Source: Spirochaetales bacterium
GTDB lineage: Bacteria; Spirochaetota; Spirochaetia; DSM-27196; SKKC01
NCBI GenBank assembly: GCA_007126865.1
Contig: SLAN01000281.1
Span: forward strand, 1 to 7,702
Length of the DNA stretch: 7,702 nucleotides
Direction of reading: 5' to 3'
Of this stretch, positions 1-6,451 are shown in pieces (within the stretch, counting starts at the first letter, position 1; each line of letters starts with the position of its first letter). The position numbers and the translations under genes are program-made. The notes under the pieces were generated by a model that saw only the letters and a program-made list of their open reading frames with translations, was not told the origin of the DNA and searched no databases.

Positions 1-1539
1 ACCTCGGCTCGAGGCGGGGAAGAGGCATGGCTACAGTGGAGTGTCGACGGTGAAGTCGTCGCTACCGGTCCGATCGGCGACGGACTCGAAGAGCTGAACT
101 GGCAGGCACCGGAACGCGAGGGGGTATATCGCGTCAAGGTTGAGCTCTTTCCGATTCCGCCACCGAGCGGCGACCGGTATGATTTTCCGAGCGCGCTCGC
201 CGAGAACGCGGACGTGTATGTCAGTCGCTCCGATTCCACTGCAGCATCGAATGACTCCCGGGCACGTGAGTCGTTCTATTCACTGTACCGGCTCGAGGGC
301 GATTTCCGTGACGACGGAGTGCGCATTGATTTCGACTCACGCGATTTCGACGGGCGACTCTTCGGAGAGCCGGTATTCAGGGTCGAAGGAGAAATGCTGG
401 GCTATCAGCTCGACGGAGAGAGCGGATTCGAGTCCGATGGTCTCGGGGTGCCGTTTGTCGACAGTAGTCTGGCCCCATTCTCGTTAAGCCTTGACCTCCT
501 GCCGAGCGGCAGACAGATCGGTCGAACTCTCTATAAGACGGCTGCCGCCGACGGAAGCTTCGAGTTCCGTGTGGAAACCGACGATAGCGGAATTCCGAAG
601 GCGACGCTGCACCGAAACGGCGAAGAAGCGACGACCTCGAGCGCGTATCCGATGCTGGTCCCGGATGAACCGAGTCGGATCAGCGTTTCCGTTTCCCCCG
701 GCGTCGAATACACGACTGTACTCTGGTTCGTGGACGGGCAGCTCGCGAGCATCGACCAGCTCGACATCGGCTTTCCCTCTTCACCGCTCGGTGAGTCGCC
801 TACCAGCAGCGCACGAACACGCGTAGTCACCGAGCCCGACGAGGTTTCGATTCTCGACGGGGTAACGGTTGTCGGCGCGAGAACGAACGGATTTGTCGGT
901 CTCGTCGGCGAGGTCGGAGTGTACTTCCGCGACAGCCAGGAGCGTCTCTCGACCGACGACGGCCTGTTCCGGAATGCGATGGAGAGCCACTTTGCTTCGC
1001 GACTGGCGTATGCCCAGGGTTTCGAGGGACTTTTTCTGCCCGAAGAGCTGGAGACAGTGGGTCGTGTCACCGTACGGACCGGCGAGCTCGTTCTGGAGCC
1101 CGGCGCGCGCGTACACTTCCCCGCATTTCTCTTCGAAGACGAGGATCTCATCGTTGAGCTCGAGCTCGGCGATGACGCCGCCGAAGCCTCCGGTGAGTTC
1201 GTGTTCGATGAATCGTATCCGGAGGATGACGCGAACCGTCTTTTCACCGTAATAAGTGACGGCTCGGCGACCATAGGAGAGTCGACGTACGAGTCGTTCG
1301 CCTCCGACGGCGCGTCCACGCTCCTCCTGCGCATCCGGCACGACAACGATCGGCTGATAGTCCGTGGCGGGGCGGGAACCGAAGATCAGATCCCCCTCGA
1401 GGGGGGGAGATTCGACGGTGTCACGATGACCGCACGGCACGAAGAGGGGCGCGAGGTTCCGCTGCGGGTGCTCAGTGTGCTCGCGCATCGGGACCGTGCC
1501 GGGCTTGCCGAGCGGCTCGATTTCTCCGGTTCGCAGTAG
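1..1539 (+). CDS. Large Ig-like / laminin-G-like beta-sandwich protein, 3' part (5' end outside window)
   Basis: The reading frame is open from the first base to the TAG at 1537-1539, giving 512 visible residues; the true start and any signal peptide lie upstream. Visible residues 8-60 (LQWSVDG ... GVYRVKVELFP) look like one Ig/PKD-type beta-sandwich. Residues about 120-317 follow a laminin-G/concanavalin-like plan: a first strand ending in a predicted full-length segment, FSLSLDLLPSG near 160, LWFVDGQLASI near 241, and VVGARTNGFVGLVGEVGVYFRD near 290-312. Residues about 340-505 form a second acidic, beta-rich sandwich (LEPGARVHFPAF, LLLRIRHDNDRLIVRGG, FDGVTMTARHEEG). I see no catalytic motif, membrane helix or sorting signal in the visible part. 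The family is not recognised. By inference it is an exported carbohydrate- or protein-binding structural component; its place directly ahead of four exported-protein genes supports this. Exact start and domain borders are uncertain. Confidence 0.85.
   Translation, partial: TSARGGEEAWLQWSVDGEVVATGPIGDGLEELNWQAPEREGVYRVKVELFPIPPPSGDRYDFPSALAENADVYVSRSDSTAASNDSRARESFYSLYRLEGDFRDDGVRIDFDSRDFDGRLFGEPVFRVEGEMLGYQLDGESGFESDGLGVPFVDSSLAPFSLSLDLLPSGRQIGRTLYKTAAADGSFEFRVETDDSGIPKATLHRNGEEATTSSAYPMLVPDEPSRISVSVSPGVEYTTVLWFVDGQLASIDQLDIGFPSSPLGESPTSSARTRVVTEPDEVSILDGVTVVGARTNGFVGLVGEVGVYFRDSQERLSTDDGLFRNAMESHFASRLAYAQGFEGLFLPEELETVGRVTVRTGELVLEPGARVHFPAFLFEDEDLIVELELGDDAAEASGEFVFDESYPEDDANRLFTVISDGSATIGESTYESFASDGASTLLLRIRHDNDRLIVRGGAGTEDQIPLEGGRFDGVTMTARHEEGREVPLRVLSVLAHRDRAGLAERLDFSGSQ
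1392..1405. repeat. Perfect 14-bp palindrome next to a G7 run, inside a gene
   Basis: CCCCC-TCGA-GGGGG is a perfect palindrome, and the G run continues to 1407 (seven Gs). It lies in the coding region of the beta-sandwich protein, where it reads Pro-Leu-Glu-Gly-Gly. It may simply reflect codon use in a GC-rich genome. Confidence 0.6.
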
Positions 1540-1567
1540 CGTGCAGACGGCCGGGTGTATCCGCGAA

Positions 1568-2986
1568 ATGCGACGCTGGTTTCCGATTGGCCTGAGCTTG
1601 ATCCTGATCGTGTGCTTTGCAGCCGCCGCTGCGGGCGGCCAGGAGTTCTCCGAACGTCGCGAACTCGCGCTTTTCCGCCTGAGCTACTATGGACAGCCCG
1701 AGCCGGTTCGACCAGGCGGTCCGTTCGTACGAATCGAAGTTGACCGTACACGATTCGCCTTCGAGTACCGTGGAACCGGCCGTCCGAGCTACGATTCGCT
1801 CTTTCAGAACGCCTTCGGAGCTGTGGACGAGCGAATTCGAGGTGTGTTTGTGAATCTCGGCCGCTTCGATGTCGTCGGGTATCCACAACGACTGCGGGCC
1901 GAGCACGTGGACGAGTTCATCCAGGCTGTCCGCGAATATCGGACCGAGGAGCTCGAGATGCCGGAAGCCGTCATGCTCGGGCAGCAGGCCTTCACCGAGG
2001 CCGAATTCCGTGAGCTCAGCGGAGGATTCCTCGTTGTCGTCCCGTCGGTCACCTGGTATCGAATGGATTATGAGCCGTACGATATGCGTTACACGGCGAG
2101 CATCGAAACGAGCTTCACCGTCGTGGATGTCGATTCCGGGCGGAGTGTAGAACACTTCCGGATCGAGACCAGCGGGAACAGCGACCGCGCTGAGCCGGCG
2201 GTGCAGGCTGCCGTCGACGCCATCCCCTCCAGACTCGAGTACGAGCTTCGCTCGCTTGCGACCTTCCGGATTCGCAGCGGCATTATCGATCGTGACGGGC
2301 GGCGCATCTATATGGAGTTCGGGCGAAACATGGGCGTGCAACCGGGCGACGAATACGCGATCATGAGCACACGTACCGGCCGGACCGGTTATACTGATGA
2401 GTACGAGAGCGGGCTGATCGTCGTCAGCGATGTTTTCGAGCAGTATAGCGTCGGTCGCCTCATCTACGGGGGAAGCTCGACGAACGTGGGCGATCAGTTG
2501 GAGGAGGTACCGCGGCGCGGAGCGGAGGTCGGGGCGTACGCGCACATGCTCCTCACGCCACCCGGAGGAGGCCGGCGGGTCGAACCGACCGGTGCGGTCA
2601 TCGGGCTGAGCGCCGTTGCGAATCGCGGGTTCTTTCGCGTTCGACCGCTTTTCGCCCTCGAGCTGCCGCTCACCGGAGAGAGCGACCACACCGTGATCGG
2701 CGGGTATCTCGGCTTCGAGACGAGCTTCTACTTCGGTCGATTACGAGTCGGTCCGTCACTCAAGTTCGGTGGGGCGGTCGGCGATCGACTCGGTGATGAG
2801 TCGGATCCGTTCGTGTCGCACTTCGGCGGAAAAGCGCAACTCGGCATGAATTTCCAGCTCGGCAGAGATACCATGCTCGGTATACAAATGGGATGGATGC
2901 AGCTGTGGCGCAGCGGCGCCGCAGCGGATCGCGGTATTCGTCCGCTGGCCGGCCCGTACATCGGTGCCGCCGTTACTTTTCGATAG
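1568..2986 (+). CDS. Exported CsgG/FlgT-like protein with putative C-terminal outer-membrane beta-barrel
   Basis: A 472-residue protein. The ATG at 1568 is chosen because it gives an immediate Sec signal peptide (MRRW, then a hydrophobic stretch to about residue 22 ending AAAAAGGQ) with no lipobox Cys. An in-frame GTG at 1541 and ATG at 1475 would put 9 or 31 extra residues ahead of it. No good Shine-Dalgarno precedes the ATG, so coupling to the gene ending 28 nt upstream is possible. Residues about 90-235 alternate strands and helices like a CsgG/TolB-N fold (VFVNLGRFDVV, FLVVVPSVTWY, SFTVVDVDSG). Residues 236-315 resemble the small FlgT C-terminal or SH3-like module (MGVQPGDEYAI, SVGRLIYGG). 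Residues about 340-472 consist of 7-8 amphipathic strands rich in Gly and aromatics, ending AAVTFR, as in small outer-membrane barrels. Inferred role: outer-membrane anchor or pore of the complex encoded by this operon. The family is not named with certainty. Confidence 0.85.
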   Translation: MRRWFPIGLSLILIVCFAAAAAGGQEFSERRELALFRLSYYGQPEPVRPGGPFVRIEVDRTRFAFEYRGTGRPSYDSLFQNAFGAVDERIRGVFVNLGRFDVVGYPQRLRAEHVDEFIQAVREYRTEELEMPEAVMLGQQAFTEAEFRELSGGFLVVVPSVTWYRMDYEPYDMRYTASIETSFTVVDVDSGRSVEHFRIETSGNSDRAEPAVQAAVDAIPSRLEYELRSLATFRIRSGIIDRDGRRIYMEFGRNMGVQPGDEYAIMSTRTGRTGYTDEYESGLIVVSDVFEQYSVGRLIYGGSSTNVGDQLEEVPRRGAEVGAYAHMLLTPPGGGRRVEPTGAVIGLSAVANRGFFRVRPLFALELPLTGESDHTVIGGYLGFETSFYFGRLRVGPSLKFGGAVGDRLGDESDPFVSHFGGKAQLGMNFQLGRDTMLGIQMGWMQLWRSGAAADRGIRPLAGPYIGAAVTFR

Positions 2987-2989
2987 GAG
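2985..2989 (+). promoter_or_regulatory. Shine-Dalgarno AGGAG overlapping the upstream stop codon
   Basis: AGGAG ends 6 nt before the ATG at 2996, and its first two bases are the last two of the TAG that closes the preceding gene. This fixes the start of the FlgT-N-like lipoprotein gene and suggests reinitiation by ribosomes finishing the upstream gene. Confidence 0.8.
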
Positions 2990-2995
2990 CTCGGA

Positions 2996-4282
2996 ATGAG
3001 GTTCATTGCCCGCGCTGTCGGCAGATTGCTATTGCTCGGAATGCTCGCACTGCTTGTGTCCGCGTGCGCGACCGACGAGCCGGCCATCGATCGAACGGAT
3101 GCGGTGTACCAGGCGTCGGGACGCGGGGAATCGTTCGGTACGGCGATGAATGCGGCCAAGATGCAGGCGGTTCGCGCCTTCATTGTCGACGAAATCGGTG
3201 AGGAGGCCGAACGCTACCACGCCGCTACCCTCGAGGATGTCATCTATCGCACGCGCAATCCGAACCAGTTCGTCCACACCGGGACGATGGAAACGCTTCG
3301 CAGAGAGAACCTCGGCACGTTCGACGACCCGGACTATGTCTACGAGCTGCGTATCGCCGTCAATGTGGATGCGGTTCGGCGTACGCTCTCGGCCAACCGC
3401 ATCGACGCCTCTGTAGGCCGGGTGACCGCGAGGCCGGCCGACGACGCGGATCGCTCGCCCGAAACGACCACAGAGACCGATTGGGGCTCAGCAGGTCCCT
3501 CCGAGCGTGAGTTCATCCGCCGCTACATCGACTCGATGACCTATATGGTGTACTACGACGCCGAGAGTGCGAGCACCGAGCCGTTCCTGCTGGAGCTCGG
3601 TGTCGGGCAGGCGAACAGCTATCTCACGTCGAACGGCTTTTTTGCGGTGGATGCACGGCAGGTGGAGCGTCTCAAAGAGGATCAGCGGCTGGTGTACGAG
3701 GAAGAGACCGGCAGGGATGTCAGCATCCTTCAATGGGTCGCCCAGCGGCTCAATGCCGATGTCTATGTCGAGCTCGACGCAACTGTCAGTGGATCGAGCG
3801 AGCGAAATACCCACTACGGGCAGGCAAACATCACACTGAGAATGTTCGAAACGTCGACGGGGCAACTGCTCGGGTCTGTGCCGTACCGGAGTGAGCGGGC
3901 GGTGAGCAGAGTCGATGAGTTCGATGCCCGCGCGAATGCGGTACAAAGCGCCGTCTACGCGGCCATGCCGCGAATGATCGACCAGAGTCGCGTGCTCATG
4001 GAGCAGAATCTGAGTCGAGGGATTCGTTACGAAATCGTTGTGCAGAACACGCCCGATGCTCGTATGATCGGCCGGTTTCGCGAGATGCTGCGCGACCGTA
4101 CGGAATCGGTCGAGACGTTGAGTCAGAGCCCCGATTCGACGCACCTCGTCGTTCGCCATTACGGACCGCTCGACGAAGTCGAGGATATTGTGTACGCGGC
4201 CGGCGATGCCACGCCGGGTATGGAAAACATCTATCAGGTGATCCGACGCGGAAAGTCGCTCACCTTTCACTCCGGTCTCTGA
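2996..4282 (+). CDS. Lipoprotein with FlgT-N-like, CsgG/TolB-like and small C-terminal alpha/beta domains
   Basis: A 428-residue protein with a clear lipoprotein signal: basic start MRFIARAVGR, hydrophobic core, lipobox LVSA-Cys24, then Ala at +2, which favours outer-membrane sorting. Residues about 36-130 resemble the FlgT N-terminal/LPP20-type module: a Gly-rich strand (YQASGRGESF), a long Ala-rich helix (AMNAAKMQAVRAFIVDEIG), then a strand ending near YELRIAVNV. A charged linker (about 135-167) leads to a CsgG/TolB-N-like domain at about 175-330 (LELGVGQANSYLTSNGFFAVDARQ in two parts, NADVYVELDATV, RMFETSTGQLLG, then an Ala-rich helix). Residues 340-428 form a separate alpha/beta domain (RYEIVVQN, STHLVVRHYG, SLTFHSG). 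A strong AGGAG overlaps the preceding stop codon, so translation is probably coupled to the upstream gene. Inferred role: periplasmic lipoprotein subunit of the envelope assembly. It may also be compared with FlgT, but it is a lipoprotein and has an extra C-terminal domain. Confidence 0.88.
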   Translation: MRFIARAVGRLLLLGMLALLVSACATDEPAIDRTDAVYQASGRGESFGTAMNAAKMQAVRAFIVDEIGEEAERYHAATLEDVIYRTRNPNQFVHTGTMETLRRENLGTFDDPDYVYELRIAVNVDAVRRTLSANRIDASVGRVTARPADDADRSPETTTETDWGSAGPSEREFIRRYIDSMTYMVYYDAESASTEPFLLELGVGQANSYLTSNGFFAVDARQVERLKEDQRLVYEEETGRDVSILQWVAQRLNADVYVELDATVSGSSERNTHYGQANITLRMFETSTGQLLGSVPYRSERAVSRVDEFDARANAVQSAVYAAMPRMIDQSRVLMEQNLSRGIRYEIVVQNTPDARMIGRFREMLRDRTESVETLSQSPDSTHLVVRHYGPLDEVEDIVYAAGDATPGMENIYQVIRRGKSLTFHSGL

Positions 4283-4296
4283 TACAGACCGGCTAC

Positions 4297-4303
4297 AGAG
4301 GAG
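4297..4303 (+). promoter_or_regulatory. Shine-Dalgarno AGAGGAG
   Basis: AGAGGAG ends 8 nt before the ATG at 4312. It decides the start of the small LPP20-like lipoprotein gene and is the strongest ribosome binding site in the operon, so this subunit may be made in greater amount than those with weak sites; that last point is inference. Confidence 0.75.
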
Positions 4304-4311
4304 CCCTGGGT

Positions 4312-4971
4312 ATGCGTGGACTGCTTCGAATATGCGTTGTGACCTCCGCGGTGCTGCTGGTAATCGTCGGCTGTGCGAGCACACCCGATCCGGCCGATGA
4401 AGCCGTGCAACCGTTTGTCGTATTGCAGCACAGGGGAAGCTCTCGCGGTGTCGACGCACCCGAATGGGTGCGGGTAAGCCTGGAGGGTGCGGCCGCCGTG
4501 GAGGCGATGGATGAGTTCGAAGGCAAGTACGCTGTCGTTCTGGAGGAATCCGGCAGCGATCTTCGCGGAGTGGAGATGTGGGCGCAGAACTTCAGCGCCC
4601 CGGCTCAGATCGCGCAGCAGGTCAGCACCCGTGTGGAGCAGCGCTTTGCCGGTGCCGCCGCGGGGGAAGTCGATGCGATCGAAACGTACATGGAAAACGT
4701 CGTCAAGACCATGTCCGAGGCGGAGTTCAGCGGCTTCCGGCGTGCAGGCGAGTGGTGGGTACAGTACCGCTGGTATGAAGCCGACCGCACTACGGTCGAC
4801 CGCGACGAGTACCGCTATACCGTTCTCTACACCATCGATCGTGATCTGCTCGATCGGCAGGTGCTTCACGCCATCGACGTGGCGGAGCGACAAGCGCAGG
4901 AGCCGAGAACCGAGGACGAGCGAACCGTGCGCGAGCGGGTGCGCCGGGCGCTCGCCGAAGAAGGGCTCTGA
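4312..4971 (+). CDS. Small LPP20-like lipoprotein
   Basis: A 219-residue protein. The signal is MRGLLR followed by a hydrophobic stretch to VIVG-Cys21, with Ala at +2. After a short linker comes the Pro-Glu-Trp-Val motif at 50-53, as at the start of LPP20/FlgP-type domains. A helix-rich middle follows (AQIAQQVSTRVEQRFAG, about 98-114), then an aromatic strand pair, GEWWVQYRWY at about 146-155 and YRYTVLYTIDRDLL at 167-180. The tail (about 186-219) is a charged helix. The plan matches residues 36-150 of the next gene's product, pointing to an old duplication or a shared family, although identity is low. LPP20-type lipoproteins include FlgP of Vibrio and Campylobacter, which forms rings under the outer membrane; that comparison is structural inference only. 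It lies 29 nt after the previous gene and 21 nt before the next. The specific function is unknown. Confidence 0.87.
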   Translation: MRGLLRICVVTSAVLLVIVGCASTPDPADEAVQPFVVLQHRGSSRGVDAPEWVRVSLEGAAAVEAMDEFEGKYAVVLEESGSDLRGVEMWAQNFSAPAQIAQQVSTRVEQRFAGAAAGEVDAIETYMENVVKTMSEAEFSGFRRAGEWWVQYRWYEADRTTVDRDEYRYTVLYTIDRDLLDRQVLHAIDVAERQAQEPRTEDERTVRERVRRALAEEGL

Positions 4972-4992
4972 TGTCGGGCCGGTAGCGCGTTC

Positions 4993-6441
4993 ATGGTCGG
5001 CCGAAACGGTCTGTTGGGATTATTCACTCTGTTGGTCCTGATTGCTTCGGGGTGTGCTTCATCGCCTGATCTGTCGCCCGAAGAGAGCGCCGAGCAGCCG
5101 GAATGGGTTGTCGGATCTCCTCCGAGATCCAGCGATGCGGAGTACTTCGTCGGGCGCGGGGTGGATGCCGGAGGCAGCCGGGCGGCCGCCGAGGACGATG
5201 CGACAGCCGCGCTCGTTTCCGAGATCACCCGCTATCTCGGCGTCACGATACGCACCGAAAGCACGGCGGTCGCCGAGGCGTCGCTCGAAGATTTCACCGG
5301 TCGCGTGACCCGTACGGTAGAGCAACGCGGCACCGCTCGAATCGAAGGCTTGCGTGTCGAGGAGCGGTTCGTCGAGGTCCGTGACGGCCGCGTGGAGGTC
5401 CATCTCCTGGCGCGATACGACCGCGAAGCGCTCGAGCGGGAGCGGGCGCGGCTGACCGCGCTGTTCGAGGCACGAATCGAGGCGGTCGAAGCGCCGATGC
5501 GCAGTGCGCGGGCATTCGAGGCCGAAGGAGCCTACTTCAAGGCTGCGCAGCATTACCTGCGCGCCGCAGCCGCGGCGGCCGACAGCGAAATCGACGGATT
5601 GAAGTCGACGATGCCTTCCAGCCTGAGGCGGGCTGCGGGTATTCTTTCGAGCGTCCGGATGCGCCCGGTCGCCGATGATCCGATGACCGCGGAGGTCTAT
5701 GCCGAAACCGCGGAAGGAACGACGCTGCTGTCCGGCGTCCCGGTCTCGATTACGCATCCGGTTAGATTGCCCCAGGGGCGAACTGGAATCGGCACGACGA
5801 GGAAAACTACCGACACCTCGGGCCGGGTCATGTTCGCGCTTCCCGAAGAGACCCCGCCGGGATCCGGTTATGTGCAGATGGGGGTGTCGCTCGGTTCGGA
5901 GCTCGACGCTATCCCGATTGCCGAAGGCGGGCGCGAGCTCACGGCACTTCGCACGGTCATTCGCGATCTGCGCGTCCGATTTCCCTACGATTCCGGACTC
6001 GACGTCTCGGATCGATCCATTGCCGTAGTTGTGGTGGAACGTGATCGGGCGGGAAATCCACTGAGCGAGAGTCGTGCCGCGAGCTCGCTCACCACTACTC
6101 TGGAGCGGGCCGGTTTCGTTCTCGTCCATGCAGGATCGAGCCCCGGTGCCGCCGCCGATATGAGCGATCGCGAGATCGTCGATCTGGTGCTCGGCAACAC
6201 ACCGGGCGTCGAGCTCGTGATCGTCGGTCGCACGGCGATCACGGAGTTTGAGGAGCGCAACGGTATGCTCGCCCGTGTCGACGGAGACTTCTCTGTTATC
6301 GAGACGGGGAGCAACCGCGTGATCGGCGGCTGGTCCGGATTCACACGAAGCAGCGGCGGCGATTCGGTCAGCACAATCAGCGCGGCATTTCGACGGATCG
6401 GTGAGATAGCGGGAAATGAACTGATGCTTCGCCTAGAGTGA
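4993..6441 (+). CDS. Multidomain lipoprotein: LPP20-like, helical, Ig/prealbumin-like and CsgG-like modules
   Basis: A 482-residue protein. The ATG at 4993 is the only sensible start: it gives MVGRNG, a hydrophobic core and the lipobox IASG-Cys21. No Shine-Dalgarno is visible, so coupling to the gene ending 21 nt upstream is likely. Residues 36-150 form an LPP20-like module: QPEWV, then YFVGRGVDAGGSRAAAEDDA with the typical Gly-x-Gly and Ala-rich helix, ending in VHLLARYDREAL. Residues 150-215 are helical and partly TPR-like (FEAEGAYFKAAQHYLRAAA). Residues about 235-315 look like an Ig/prealbumin-type sandwich (LLSGVPVSITHP, TDTSGRVMFALPE). Residues about 340-482 match a CsgG/TolB-N pattern (SIAVVVVERD, LTTTLERAGFVLVHAG, VELVIVGRTAI, DFSVIETGSNRVIGG, final Ala-rich helix). 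Inferred role: large periplasmic scaffold of the operon's complex, bound to the outer membrane. No enzyme signature was seen and the gene family is not recognised. Confidence 0.87.
   Translation: MVGRNGLLGLFTLLVLIASGCASSPDLSPEESAEQPEWVVGSPPRSSDAEYFVGRGVDAGGSRAAAEDDATAALVSEITRYLGVTIRTESTAVAEASLEDFTGRVTRTVEQRGTARIEGLRVEERFVEVRDGRVEVHLLARYDREALERERARLTALFEARIEAVEAPMRSARAFEAEGAYFKAAQHYLRAAAAAADSEIDGLKSTMPSSLRRAAGILSSVRMRPVADDPMTAEVYAETAEGTTLLSGVPVSITHPVRLPQGRTGIGTTRKTTDTSGRVMFALPEETPPGSGYVQMGVSLGSELDAIPIAEGGRELTALRTVIRDLRVRFPYDSGLDVSDRSIAVVVVERDRAGNPLSESRAASSLTTTLERAGFVLVHAGSSPGAAADMSDREIVDLVLGNTPGVELVIVGRTAITEFEERNGMLARVDGDFSVIETGSNRVIGGWSGFTRSSGGDSVSTISAAFRRIGEIAGNELMLRLE
5113..5130. repeat. 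Perfect 7-bp inverted repeat with 4-nt loop, inside a gene
   Basis: GGATCTC (5113-5119), loop CTCC, GAGATCC (5124-5130). It lies 120 nt after the start of the large multidomain lipoprotein gene, in the codons just after the PEWV motif. An RNA hairpin here is possible, but no T-run or other regulatory context supports a function. Confidence 0.5.
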
Positions 6442-6451
6442 GCCTACACTC
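6436..6451. other. Short inverted repeat at the convergent gene junction
   Basis: GAGTG (6436-6440), six bases, CACTC (6447-6451). It spans the facing stop codons of the lipoprotein gene and the phosphodiesterase gene. The stem is only 5 bp and no T-run follows on either strand, so it is at best a weak or Rho-assisted bidirectional terminator. It is listed because no better terminator candidate exists between the two operons. Confidence 0.25.

Noticed and set aside
1475..1567. An upstream start for the CsgG/FlgT-like protein at ATG 1475
   Set aside because: It would overlap the preceding gene by 65 nt and bury the signal peptide behind 31 residues. The ATG at 1568 gives a normal signal peptide.
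1472..2689. A 405-codon open frame on the minus strand opposite the CsgG/FlgT-like gene
   Set aside because: The plus strand has a signal peptide, a good operon context and sensible folds. The antisense frame is rich in Arg, His and Pro without any motif, as expected from GC-rich codon shadowing.
3488..4459. A 323-codon minus-strand frame across the FlgT-N-like lipoprotein gene and into the next
   Set aside because: It crosses two plus-strand genes that have lipoboxes and ribosome binding sites, and its translation has no recognisable domain.
5113..5130. The 7-bp hairpin as an intragenic terminator or attenuator
   Set aside because: It has no following T-run, and its bases code for conserved-looking protein sequence. 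It is kept only as a repeat.
5059..6129. A 356-codon minus-strand frame opposite the multidomain lipoprotein gene
   Set aside because: Arg-rich composition without motifs; the plus-strand frame has a clear lipoprotein signal and LPP20-like pattern.
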